Positions 46,040-55,400 of a stretch of DNA of 64,000 nucleotides are shown here, in pieces. Every line of letters begins with the position of its first letter. Position 1 is the stretch's first letter. The position numbers were made by a program, and so were the translations under genes. This stretch comes from Nemertoderma westbladi (Eukaryota; Xenacoelomorpha; Nemertodermatida; Nemertodermatidae). The notes under the pieces were generated by a model. That model saw only the letters and a program-made list of their open reading frames with translations. It was not told the DNA's origin and searched no databases. The stretch lies in the NCBI GenBank assembly GCA_032718475.1, contig JAUCBJ010001029.1, forward strand, positions 1-64,000, written 5' to 3'.

Positions 46040-47570
46040 CGGGCCGATCGTGCGCTTCTCTCACACAATTTTTGTTTCCCCAACACTCTCACCACTCTAC
46101 TCCAACTCTCTAACTCAACTCGCTCTCTCCCCACTCTTACACTCTCCCCACACCTGAATCGCACTCTAACTTCTCGCCAACAGCTCTTCTCACTATCTCC
46201 TTTCTACTCTCTGCCACTCCCTAAGGCCCTAATCTCTAATGCTACCCCTGTGCTATCATACTATCTACCTACTGCTTACTAACTCTAACTATCTAACTAA
46301 CTCTGCTAACTACTAACTCTTACTACTCCTAGCTCTAACTGAGAGCCTCTAACTTTCTACTGACTCTAACTCTCTACTAAGTCTAACTAACTCCTACTAG
46401 CTCTCTACTTCTACTAACTCTACTTGACTCCTCTGAGTCTACCAACTCTGCTAACTAGCTCTACTAACTCTACTCCACTAGCTCTGTTAACTCTACTCCA
46501 CTAGCTCTGCTAACTCTACTAACTAGCTCTACCAACTCTACTCCACTCTTCTAACTACGTGGCGCTTGCGGTGCCCACAACCACTCTACTATATGGCACC
46601 CTATGTGCCCTCTCTGCTCTACTCTACTACCTGGCACCCTATGTGCCCTCTCTACTACACTACTACCTCTCTAACTCTACTACCTGGCACCCTATGTGCC
46701 CTCTCTACTACACTACTACCTCTCTAACTCTACTACCTGGCACCCTATGTGCCCGTCTCTACTATTCTACTCTATCTCTAACTCTACTACTTGGCACCCT
46801 ATGTGCCCTCCCTACTACTCTACTCTATCTCTAACTTACTACCTGGCACCCTATGTGCCCGTCTCTACTCTTCTACATCCCCTTTACGTCTCATCGCCTA
46901 CACGTGACGCTCTGAGTGCCGGCAGAGTGGGTACGTTAATTATGTGAACTACTACTGACTCTACTAACTCTACTAACTCTCTTCTAACTCTACTAACTCT
47001 TTTTTGTGCCCGGCACCTCTTGTGCACGGCACCTTCTAACTCTACTAACTCTCTACGTGGCGCTAACGGTGCCCACAACCACAACCGGTACTACGTACCC
47101 TCTTACTAACTCTACCTCTATCTACGTGGCGCTAACGGTGCCCACAACCACAACCGGTACTACTACGTACCCTCTTACTAACCTCTAACTCCCACTAACT
47201 CTAATTAACATACCCTGCTCTTACATCACACACATCATCACGCCCGTGCCCCACTAAGTTCAGCGCATTCCCTACTAACTCTAACTACGTGGCGCTTACG
47301 GTGCCCACAACCCTCTACTGCTACTACTTTCTATGTGGCGCTTACGGTGCCCACAACCATTCTACTACTAACTCTACTCTGCTAACTCTCTACTAACGGT
47401 ACTACGTACCCTCTAACTCTTACTCTAACTAGCGGTACTACGTACCCTCTCACTACTCCAACTCCACTAATTGACGGTACTACGTACCCTTTAACTAACT
47501 AACTAACTAACTAACTCTTACTACCTAACTTCTACCTACTCTATTATTTAATTATTTTCTTATTCTAATT
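46040..47570. repeat. 1.5-kb CT-rich tract with embedded mini-hairpins
   Basis: The plus strand is dominated by CTCTAACTCTACTAACT-like words, making a long polypyrimidine-biased strand. Set into it are six GGCACCCTATGTGCC units (46595, 46633, 46686, 46739, 46793, 46845, mostly 52-54 bp apart), several GTGGCGCTTACGGTGCCCAC-like units and GGTACTACGTACC units (47087, 47397, 47433, 47483). GGCAC...GTGCC and GGTAC...GTACC can each fold back. Open frames here are composition artefacts. Confidence 0.8.
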
Positions 47571-48723
47571 AAATAATTATTTTATATTTTGTGCGTGGGA
47601 AGGGCGTCTCGCCCTCATTCCCACCCCCCTCAGTCCAAAACTTTGGACGACTAAAAACTCTCACGTGCCCCTTCTTCCGGTAGGCACTCTCCTGCTGCCC
47701 TCCTATACGTCCTCTAACTCTTCGCCACACTCTCTTCGGTGCTACCTTTGCTGGCCTCCCCCTTCGTATGTGCGCTGGCATTAAGGCCCTCGACGACCCC
47801 CGCTCGTCCCTCGGTATACGCGGTGTCTGCCCGTGCAATGCCCCCTCGCACTGTGTCAGCCGTGCGTGTGTATGCAACACGCCTCCTTCTACTTTCCCGA
47901 CTCCCTTATGTTTGCTAATGGGCTTCTCTGCCCCTGGTTTAGTCCTTTCATATCCTTTCCCTTTCCAACACTCTCCGGATCTGTGTCCTTTTACCACACA
48001 TCGATGACATAGTCCGTTTGCGTCTGTGTAGGCTACACGATCTCGTTTGGGCAACGCTTGCCAGTACTTGCAACTCCTGGTCTTATGGGTTCCGTCCCGA
48101 TGTAATTGACATTGGAATCCTGGGTTATAGCGTTTCCTGTATAGTCCTTCACGTATCGCGCTTAGGTTTATATGTACCGATTTAATGTTTTGGTTGTCTA
48201 GACTCGGCCTACTGGGTATATTGGGATTGTTTTTATTTACGGTGTTATTTTCTTTCTGTCCCTGCCACGGTGTGGCCCTGCTACCAGCTAATTGTGGACT
48301 AGCAGTCCCCTGTACGGCCGCGTGTGGTATTGACTGTCCGCACGACCTGCTCTCGTCCAGGGAGTTCGATGTTCTTGCTCCTATCGGGGTACATTGTCGA
48401 TATTGTGATGGGGGAATGTCACCCTGTCCCCTCCCAGCCGGTATGTTTGGTACTGGGGTTGATGTTAATATATTGGGGCCCATACGTCTATCTCCAATAA
48501 CTCCCCCCTCCCCTGGATATATGTTATGTCCCTGTGTATTATTATAGTCATGCTGCTGTACCGATATAGGCCTACCTACCTCTCGCCTACCTACCGGTAT
48601 GTACTCCGCGACTTCCGGGTTTAATTCCGTCGTTCGCGCTACCCCATCGCCTACTCTATCTCTCCCAGCATGGCCTATAATAGTATGTGCAGTAAGGCCT
48701 ACAGTATGTCCTTCAGTCTGCAT
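47569..48723 (-). CDS. BEL/Pao-type gag remnant with zinc fingers
   Basis: A 384-codon minus frame. The first half is Gly/Pro/Arg/Asn-rich and low in complexity. The second half has the paired zinc-binding arrangement of BEL/Pao gag proteins: CQLHRDGTHKTRSCKYW, then LCHRCVVKGHRSGECWKGKG. The second is close to a CX2CX4HX4C knuckle. After it follows a basic region (RRVRGRIGGQQ, YRKKGHVRVFSR) and a stop, without protease or polymerase. The sequence has apparently lost pol, which would normally continue the frame. Confidence 0.6.
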   Translation of the reverse strand: MQTEGHTVGLTAHTIIGHAGRDRVGDGVARTTELNPEVAEYIPVGRREVGRPISVQQHDYNNTQGHNIYPGEGGVIGDRRMGPNILTSTPVPNIPAGRGQGDIPPSQYRQCTPIGARTSNSLDESRSCGQSIPHAAVQGTASPQLAGSRATPWQGQKENNTVNKNNPNIPSRPSLDNQNIKSVHINLSAIREGLYRKRYNPGFQCQLHRDGTHKTRSCKYWQALPKRDRVAYTDANGLCHRCVVKGHRSGECWKGKGYERTKPGAEKPISKHKGVGKVEGGVLHTHARLTQCEGALHGQTPRIPRDERGSSRALMPAHIRRGRPAKVAPKRVWRRVRGRIGGQQESAYRKKGHVRVFSRPKFWTEGGGNEGETPFPRTKYKIII

Positions 48724-48740
48724 GTGCCCTTCCGAACCTT

Positions 48741-50408
48741 ATCCTTAGTATCCTTACTATGTATCCTTACTCTATGTAAGTATCCTTACTATGTATCCTT
48801 ACTCTATTTAAGTATCCTTACTATGTATCCTTACTCTATTTAAGTATCCTTACTATGTATCCTTATTCCTTACTCTATGTAAGTATCCTTACTATGTATC
48901 CTTACTATGTATCCTTACTCTATGTAAGTATCCTTACTATGTATCCTTATTCTATGTAAGTATCCTTACTATGTATACTTACTATGTATCCTTCCTCTAT
49001 GTAAGTATCCTTACTATGTATCCTTACTATGTATCCTTACTTTATGTAAGTATCCTTACTCTATGTAAGTATCCTTACTATGTATCCTTACTATGTATCC
49101 TTACTATGTATCCTTACTATGTATCCTTACTATGTATCCTTACTCTATGTAAGTATCCTTACTATGTATCCTTACTCTATGTAAGTATCTTTACTATGTA
49201 TCCTTACTCTGTGTAAGTATCCTTACTATGTATCCTTACTCTATGTAAGTATCTTTACTATGTATCCTTACTCTGTGTAAGTATCCTTACTATGTATCCT
49301 TGCTATGTATCCTTACTATGTATCCTTACTATGTATCCTTACTATGTATCCTTACTATGTATCCTTACTCTATGTAAGTATCCTTACTATGTATCCTTAC
49401 TATGTATCCTTACTATGTATCCTTACTCTATTTAAGTATCCTTACTATGTATCCTTACTCTATGTAAGTATCCTTACTATGTATCCTTACTCTATGTAAG
49501 TATCCTTACTATGTATCCTTACTATGTATCCTTACTCTATGTAAGTATCCTTACTATGTACCCTTACTCTATGTAAGTATCCTTACTATGTATCCTTACT
49601 CTATGTAAGTATCCTTACTATGTATCCTTACTATGTATCCTTACTATGTATCCTTACTATGTATCCTTACTATGTATCCTTACTATGTATCCTTACTCTA
49701 TGTAAGTATCCTTACTATGTATCCTTACTCTATGTAAGTATCCTTACTATGTATCCTTACTCTATTTAAGTATCCTTACTCTATGTGTATCCTTACTATG
49801 TATCCTTACTCTATGTAAGTATCCTTACTATGTATCCTTACTCTATGTAAGTATCCTTACTATGTATCCTTACTATGTATCCTTACTCTATGTAAGTATC
49901 CTTACTATGTATCCTTACTATGTATCCTTACTATGTATCCTTACTCTATGTAAGTATCCTTACTATGTATCCTTACTCTATGTAAGTATCCTTACTATGT
50001 ATCCTTACACTGTAAGTATCCTTACTATGTATTCTTACTATGTATCCTTACTATGTATCCTTACTATGTATCCTTACTATGTATCCTTACTATGTATCCT
50101 TACTATGTATCCTTACTCTATGTAAGTATCCTTACTATGTATCCTTACTCTATGTAAGTATCCTTACTATGTATCCTTACTCTATGTAAGTATCCTTACT
50201 ATGTATCCTTACTCTATGTAAGTATCCTTACTATGTATCCTTACTCTATGTAAGTATCCTTACTATGTATTCTTACTATGTGTCCTTACTCTATGTAAGT
50301 ATCCTTACTATGTATCCTTACTCTATGTAAGTATCCTTACTATGTATCCTTACTCTATGTAAGTATCCTTACTATGTATCCTTACTCTATGTAAGTATCC
50401 TTACTATG
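48741..50408. repeat. Satellite of 13-bp and 19-bp monomers, second block
   Basis: The same monomers A and B as at 30529 continue in the same orientation on the other side of the degenerate LTR element. They end where the second LTR element inserts at 50409, so both retroelements landed in one satellite array. Confidence 0.95.
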
Positions 50409-51443
50409 TGTTCGCGGTATTTCAACTTTCCATAACACGAGTTGAATATTTTTGTATTTATTTAAAATTGATTATTCCGATATTACTACTGGGTGCGGGA
50501 TCATGGGTTTTGGGCACGTTCAATAAACTGGGGGCGATTTATGGGCGAACTTTGGGGCAACTTACAGGGTACGGGAATAATTTCATAGTTATAAGGGCCA
50601 GGGGGGATGGAAAATGCAAGCAGTATTCAGGTTAGCCTGAGTACTATTAGGCCCTGGCCAACTTCCTGCTGCCTGTAGGGGTGGATTTGGTAATGCGCCA
50701 GGCCTAAAGGACAAGGACTGCCCTTAGCGGTCCCTGGCCAACGGCAGCTACTACGAGACTGAAAAGAACTCGGAACGCTGACTGCTTGTGTCAGGGATTT
50801 GCGACGGGCACCGACGGCCCCTTAGTAGCCAAGCCGTTCTGGTTCTCGATGATCGAACCCCGGGGTTCGTGAGGGGTGGAGCGGACACGCGAACAGGTGG
50901 CCAACTAACGACTGCCCCCTGACCTAAGCCGTACTGGTTCTCGATGACCGATCCCTTCGGGGTTCGTGAGGGGTGGGACGGACATGCGAAAGGGCTGGCC
51001 ACAGGACTGGTTTGACAAGGACTGCCCTTAGCGGTCTCGGGTCAACGGCAGCTACTACGAGCCTGAAAAGAACTCGGAACGCTGACTGCTTGACTGGGAT
51101 TTGCGACGGGAACCGACGACAGACCCCTTAGCCAAGCCGTTCTGGTTCTCGATGATCGTTCCCTTCGGGGTTCGTGAGGGGTGGAACGGACACGCGATGG
51201 GGTCGAAAGACAAAGGACTAGACTCGACTAGACTCTACTGGCCTACCGACTGTTCGGAGCAGTTTCTCGGCTGCCGAAGCGACTACGAGCCTGAAACGGA
51301 CTCGGAAAGCCTAGGTGGTTGGGTTTCTGTGATGAACTGACGGACCCCTAGCCAAGCCGTTCTGGTTCTCGATGATCGAACCCTTCGGGGTTCGTGAGGG
51401 GTGGAACGGACACGCGAACGGGTCCACCGACACGACAGACTCC
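50409..51443 (+). repeat. 5' LTR (right boundary not resolved)
   Basis: It matches 62966-64000 at an offset of 12557. I noticed only two differences in 1035 bp (A/G at 50440 and G/A near 51205). Because the 3' copy is cut by the window end, the 5' LTR may extend beyond 51443, up to somewhere before 52228. A convincing tRNA primer-binding site was not identified. Open frames within it are structural shadows. Confidence 0.9.
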
Positions 51444-51615
51444 TAGCCAAGCCGTACTGGTTCTCGATGACCGAACCCTTCGGGGTTCGAGAGGGGTGGT
51501 ACGGATACGCGACAGAGTCTACCGACTGGACCGACCCTTAGCCAAGCCGTGCTGGTTCTCGATGATCGTTCCCTTCGGGGTTCGTGAGGGGTGGAACGGA
51601 CACGCGACAGGGTCG
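50820..51615 (+). promoter_or_regulatory. Six C(UUCG)G tetraloop hairpin modules in the 5' LTR region
   Basis: A module of about 53 bp recurs with the core CGAACCC-TTCG-GGGTTCG: perfect at 51377-51394 and 51472-51489, one mismatch at 50949-50966, 51157-51174 and 51567-51584, and a loop-less palindrome CGAACCCCGGGGTTCG at 50854-50869. An outer stem CCGTTC...GAACGG closes the module. In the 51450 copy both sides change (CCGTAC...GTACGG), keeping the pairing; in the first copy GAGCGG gives a G-U pair. The modules before 51443 recur in the 3' LTR. Confidence 0.8.
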
Positions 51616-52227
51616 ACCGACACCGACACTACGGCACTAGGACTAGGACCGAGGGAAAATCTGGGGAACATTAGGTAGGCTAAAATTCTGAGCGAACAGC
51701 GGGTTATTAAATAATATACCGTAGGGATTTATATTATCGTGTATACTTATTGTGAATATTTGGTGTATATTGATTTGGGGAAGCCCAAAATTATTCTTAA
51801 TCAAGGTTCAATATTGTTGAACAAGGTTCAACAGAGTTCAGTTACATTAAAGAGTATATCCAACTAATGCAGCTTTTCTCAACCGCAAACTTGCATCTTA
51901 GAAAATATTCCCTCCCCACAATCAATATCCGGTGACTGGCCGGGGCTCGGTGGTCTGTTAAGTCACGTCTCCAGCATCGGCGTTTTTCCCCCCTGGTGTA
52001 GGAATAACGGCAACAAAATTAAGAATAATTATCGTGGTCAACTTCAACTGGTGGAAGTTGAGAATCCTTCAATACTCTTCAAAAACTCTCTACGTGCTTG
52101 CCAGCACCCACTACGAGGAAACTCTGGTATTTGAGTTGAGACAAAGTCGTGGTTTAATTAATCAGCAAACTCGATCTAACCAACTCGTAGTCGGCAGATC
52201 ACATATTTGGAGAGTTGTTAACAGGGA
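51616..52227 (+). other. Leader region of the young BEL/Pao element
   Basis: Possibly the end of the LTR plus the untranslated leader. It contains GTTCAATATTGTTGAAC-like repeats near 51807-51830 and a GC-rich patch at 51930-51980. No primer-binding site could be named with confidence. An open frame at 52034-52258 has no recognisable content. Confidence 0.45.
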
Positions 52228-52419
52228 ATGGAAGTATCGATCACACCCATTGATATAATTCAAGTTGAGCCAGGAATCTGGCACGTCGAAGTTGAGGTAC
52301 AAGGAACGAACGTCGGACGATTCAGGATTACTGTTCGGGTGGTTCAAGCTGAGTACAATACCTACGAGGAACTGTTTTACGACATCGCGTATCTCGCCAT
52401 CGACGAGGCGTTACAATGA
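52228..52419 (+). CDS. 63-codon leader ORF overlapping gag by ATGA
   Basis: The frame encodes MEVSITPIDIIQVEPGIWHV and then an amphipathic, acidic sequence ending YLAIDEALQ. Its TGA stop overlaps the gag-pol ATG as ATGA at 52416-52419, an arrangement that allows termination-coupled reinitiation. The protein has alternating hydrophobic residues like a small beta-sheet domain (VEVEVQGTNVGRFRITVRVV). No family was recognised. It could be a small regulatory protein or an ordinary upstream ORF. Confidence 0.5.
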   Translation: MEVSITPIDIIQVEPGIWHVEVEVQGTNVGRFRITVRVVQAEYNTYEELFYDIAYLAIDEALQ

Positions 52420-55400
52420 CAACAAATAACGTATCCGATACCGACGAGATGGATCACAACACAGACTCGGAAGCCGACGAGGTACCAAACGTCAAAAACA
52501 TGACCCGTCGGTTAGGGGCTCTTAAAGGCGGAGTAACCCGAGCGTATCAACGGATGGAGAAACAACTCAAGGGAGTCAAAACCCCCCTCAATGAGGTACA
52601 AACTCAGCTTCAAAGTATCCGAAATATCCTACAGCGGTACGAAAGAATGATACAGGCGTACCAAGAGCTCGTTCCCCCCACCGATCTGGAAAACTACCCC
52701 AAGCTGGAAGAACACGTTGTACATCTAGATGGGTTCCGCAAACAACACCGGAGGACCCTCAGCCTTGTGAGAGGCTATGAGGAACAGTATTACAAGAGGG
52801 CTGAAAGAACAGACGCGGAATCAGTACGATCCTCCAGCATCAGGACAGGAGTACATCGCAAGAGAATGGGGTCCACCAGAAATCAGCACTCCAGCGCTAG
52901 GAGCGAGATATCCGGCTCAGCGCGCAGTTCTCAAGGGGCGCCGCCACTCCGAGACCAACTGCGAGAGCGGAAGGCATTAGCCCTCAAAGCTCGGATGGAA
53001 GATGAGTATATTCAACTGCAAGCCGAGCAAGATGTATTAGCTGCAGAAACCCAAAGGCGAGAGGCCGAACAAGCGGCCGAACGGCAGGCCGAACAACGTG
53101 AACAGGAAGCCGAACAACGCAGGCGAGAGGCCGAACAACGCAAACACGAGGACGAACGACAGGCCGAACAGCGCAAACACGAGGCCGAACAACGCAAACA
53201 GGAGGCCGAACAACGCGGACGAGAGGCCGAACGGGAGATCGAACAACGTAAATGGGAAGCAGAAATGCGTAAACAACACGCCGAGGCCCAAGCAATTCTC
53301 ATCCACAAAAAGAACGCGGATATTGCAAAACTCGCGGAATACGAAGCCGCACTTATAGAACGAGATATTCAACTCTACGAGGACTGGGAGAGGGATATAG
53401 ATCAGGAATATGAACCAATCCCGGTACCGGAATTAGAAAAGTCATTTATACCGACAGCGGCGAAACTTCCGAAACCCGAAATCCCGCCTACCAAACAGTC
53501 TACGCTATCGGCACAAGCACCGGTGTTCCATCCACCACCGGCTACGTTAAAGAATGAGGAACCCTATTTCCCATCCAACACCACGACAGCGAGTGTACCC
53601 AAGTACGAGCCTGAAAAGGACTCGGAACGGGACGCCACTCCCCGATCAAACAACCCATTTACATCAACACCACTAACTCGCAGCCGCGTCATTATTAAAA
53701 CTCCGCCTATCATTGATCCATCAAGTATGGGAGTGAGTGCCAATAACTATAACCCTCCGAGTCACTCCAGTTCAGACGATGTCAGCATCATCCGGGCGTT
53801 GGAGAACCGCCTTGCCATGCCGAAGATGGAGATTCGCACCTTCGAAGGAGATCCCGTCGATTACCTCAGATTCAAGAAACGGTTCTTTGCGCAGATTGGA
53901 TCAACGGACATAGCCGACGCACAGAAATTGGTATATTTATCGCAATACCTGGGTGACAAACCCCGCAGAATTGTTGCATGTTTTGAAGGAGGTTCTCATG
54001 AGGCATACTATGACGCATGGAAAACTCTAGACAAAAGATACGGAAATACCGGAACTATAATTAATAAAACTCTAGAGAGACTGATACAGGATGCGGGATC
54101 ACTAGGGGACCCACAGAACATACAGGAATTCTCCGACTCTATGAAAGATGCCTATTATACTCTGAAACCCTTAAATAAGGAGGACCAGGTGAACAACATT
54201 CTAAACCTCCGACAGATCGCCCGGAAGTTCCCCGGATGGCTACAAAGTAAGTGGGCTTATAAATGTGTAGATCTCTGGCGCAGACATCCAGATCGAGATC
54301 CTAGCTTCCTTGAAATGTCGGCATTCCTGGATGATATCTCCGAAGCCATGAATGACTCGATGTTTTCAAAACAAAGTCTCGCAAAGTTGGACGGAATAGA
54401 GAGCAACTCTAGGAGTAAGATAACCCCTCCGAAACCGAGATTCCGCCCCCCACCGGTAAGTACGATGGCCATTACCATGGCCGAGGATTCCGACGACGAA
54501 GACTACGAGGAACCGACATCCGCTGAGGAATGGGCATGTTATCTCGCGAGTTGGGCACCCGAAAGGGAAGGCATCACAAATTCCCTGCTCTGTCTCTTCT
54601 GTGGGGAGAAACATAAAGTGGAATTCTGCAGGAAGTTTCAGTTCGCCGAACTCGTCCCACGTTTCGAGGCGATAATGAAACACCGAGGATGCTTCCGGTG
54701 TCTTGGAACAGGTCACTACGTTCGGGATTGCGACCAAAGGTCGTGCTGTGCTGTCTGTAACGACCAATGCCATCACACGCTCCTCCACATCCCCGCGAAC
54801 TTCGACTTTACTACCCTCCCCTTTCGGATCGAAGCCAGGCGAAGAGGAGAAACAAACCACGTCTTCAAAGGAACCCGGACAACCCAACGGAGAGAAACCA
54901 ACCCGTTTAAAATCTCCACCGATACACCACAAGTAACAAATATTTCGGCCACGATTAATCTTATAAATCGCCGCTACATGGTTTTCGCAAAGGTAATCCC
55001 AGTAAGGATCCAAGGAGTCGGCAAATCTTTGACGACACTCGCATTCCTCGATAACGGGTCCGACGGAACCATCATTGACCGGGATTTTCTCGAGCAACTC
55101 GGCCTAGAATATGAGCCTTGTAAACGGCCCATACAAACCATCACCGATAACAGAGAGGTAGAGTCCGGGGAGGTGCAACTCCAGATGGAAGGAGTGATGA
55201 AGGGCTACGAAACGGCTAAGTTAACCATAAAGAACGCCTTGGTACACACAGACCTCCGGGTGCGATTCCGACAATCAGCCGAGTACGCCCCCCTCATACA
55301 ATTGGACCGGGACGATGTAGACCTGAGGTGTCCGCAGTTGGACGTAAACCGTATCACCCTACTGATCGGACTTGATACACCGGAACTACAAATCCCCACC

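Larger units (their letters stand above)
45311..48740 (-). mobile_element. Degenerate BEL/Pao-like LTR element inside the satellite
   Basis: The satellite stops at 45310 and resumes at 48741. The intervening 3.4 kb reads on the minus strand as a gag-like ORF (48723-47569), then a long GA-rich stretch (the complement of 46040-47570), then about 700 bp ending CCCGTCACA at 45312, which could be the 3' LTR end. No protease, polymerase or integrase was found, and the 5' end is cut only about 17 bp before the gag-like ATG, so the 5' LTR and leader are missing. It is a remnant or non-autonomous derivative. Confidence 0.65.

Noticed and set aside
45917-48547. Plus-strand frames in the CT-rich tract and opposite the gag remnant
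   Set aside because: Low-complexity Leu/Thr/Tyr-rich translations of pyrimidine repeats, or antisense of the zinc-finger frame.
31167-50125. Many frames rich in MYPYYVSLLCILT
   Set aside because: Translation of the 13/19-bp satellite. All frames show the same residues and they break at random.
50751-51678. LTR open frames on both strands (79-94 codons)
   Set aside because: They arise from the hairpin modules and are duplicated in the 3' LTR; no coding features.
51930-51960. Primer-binding site at TGGCCGGGGCTCGG
   Set aside because: It starts with TGG in a plausible region, but I could not match it to a tRNA 3' end, and the LTR end is not defined.
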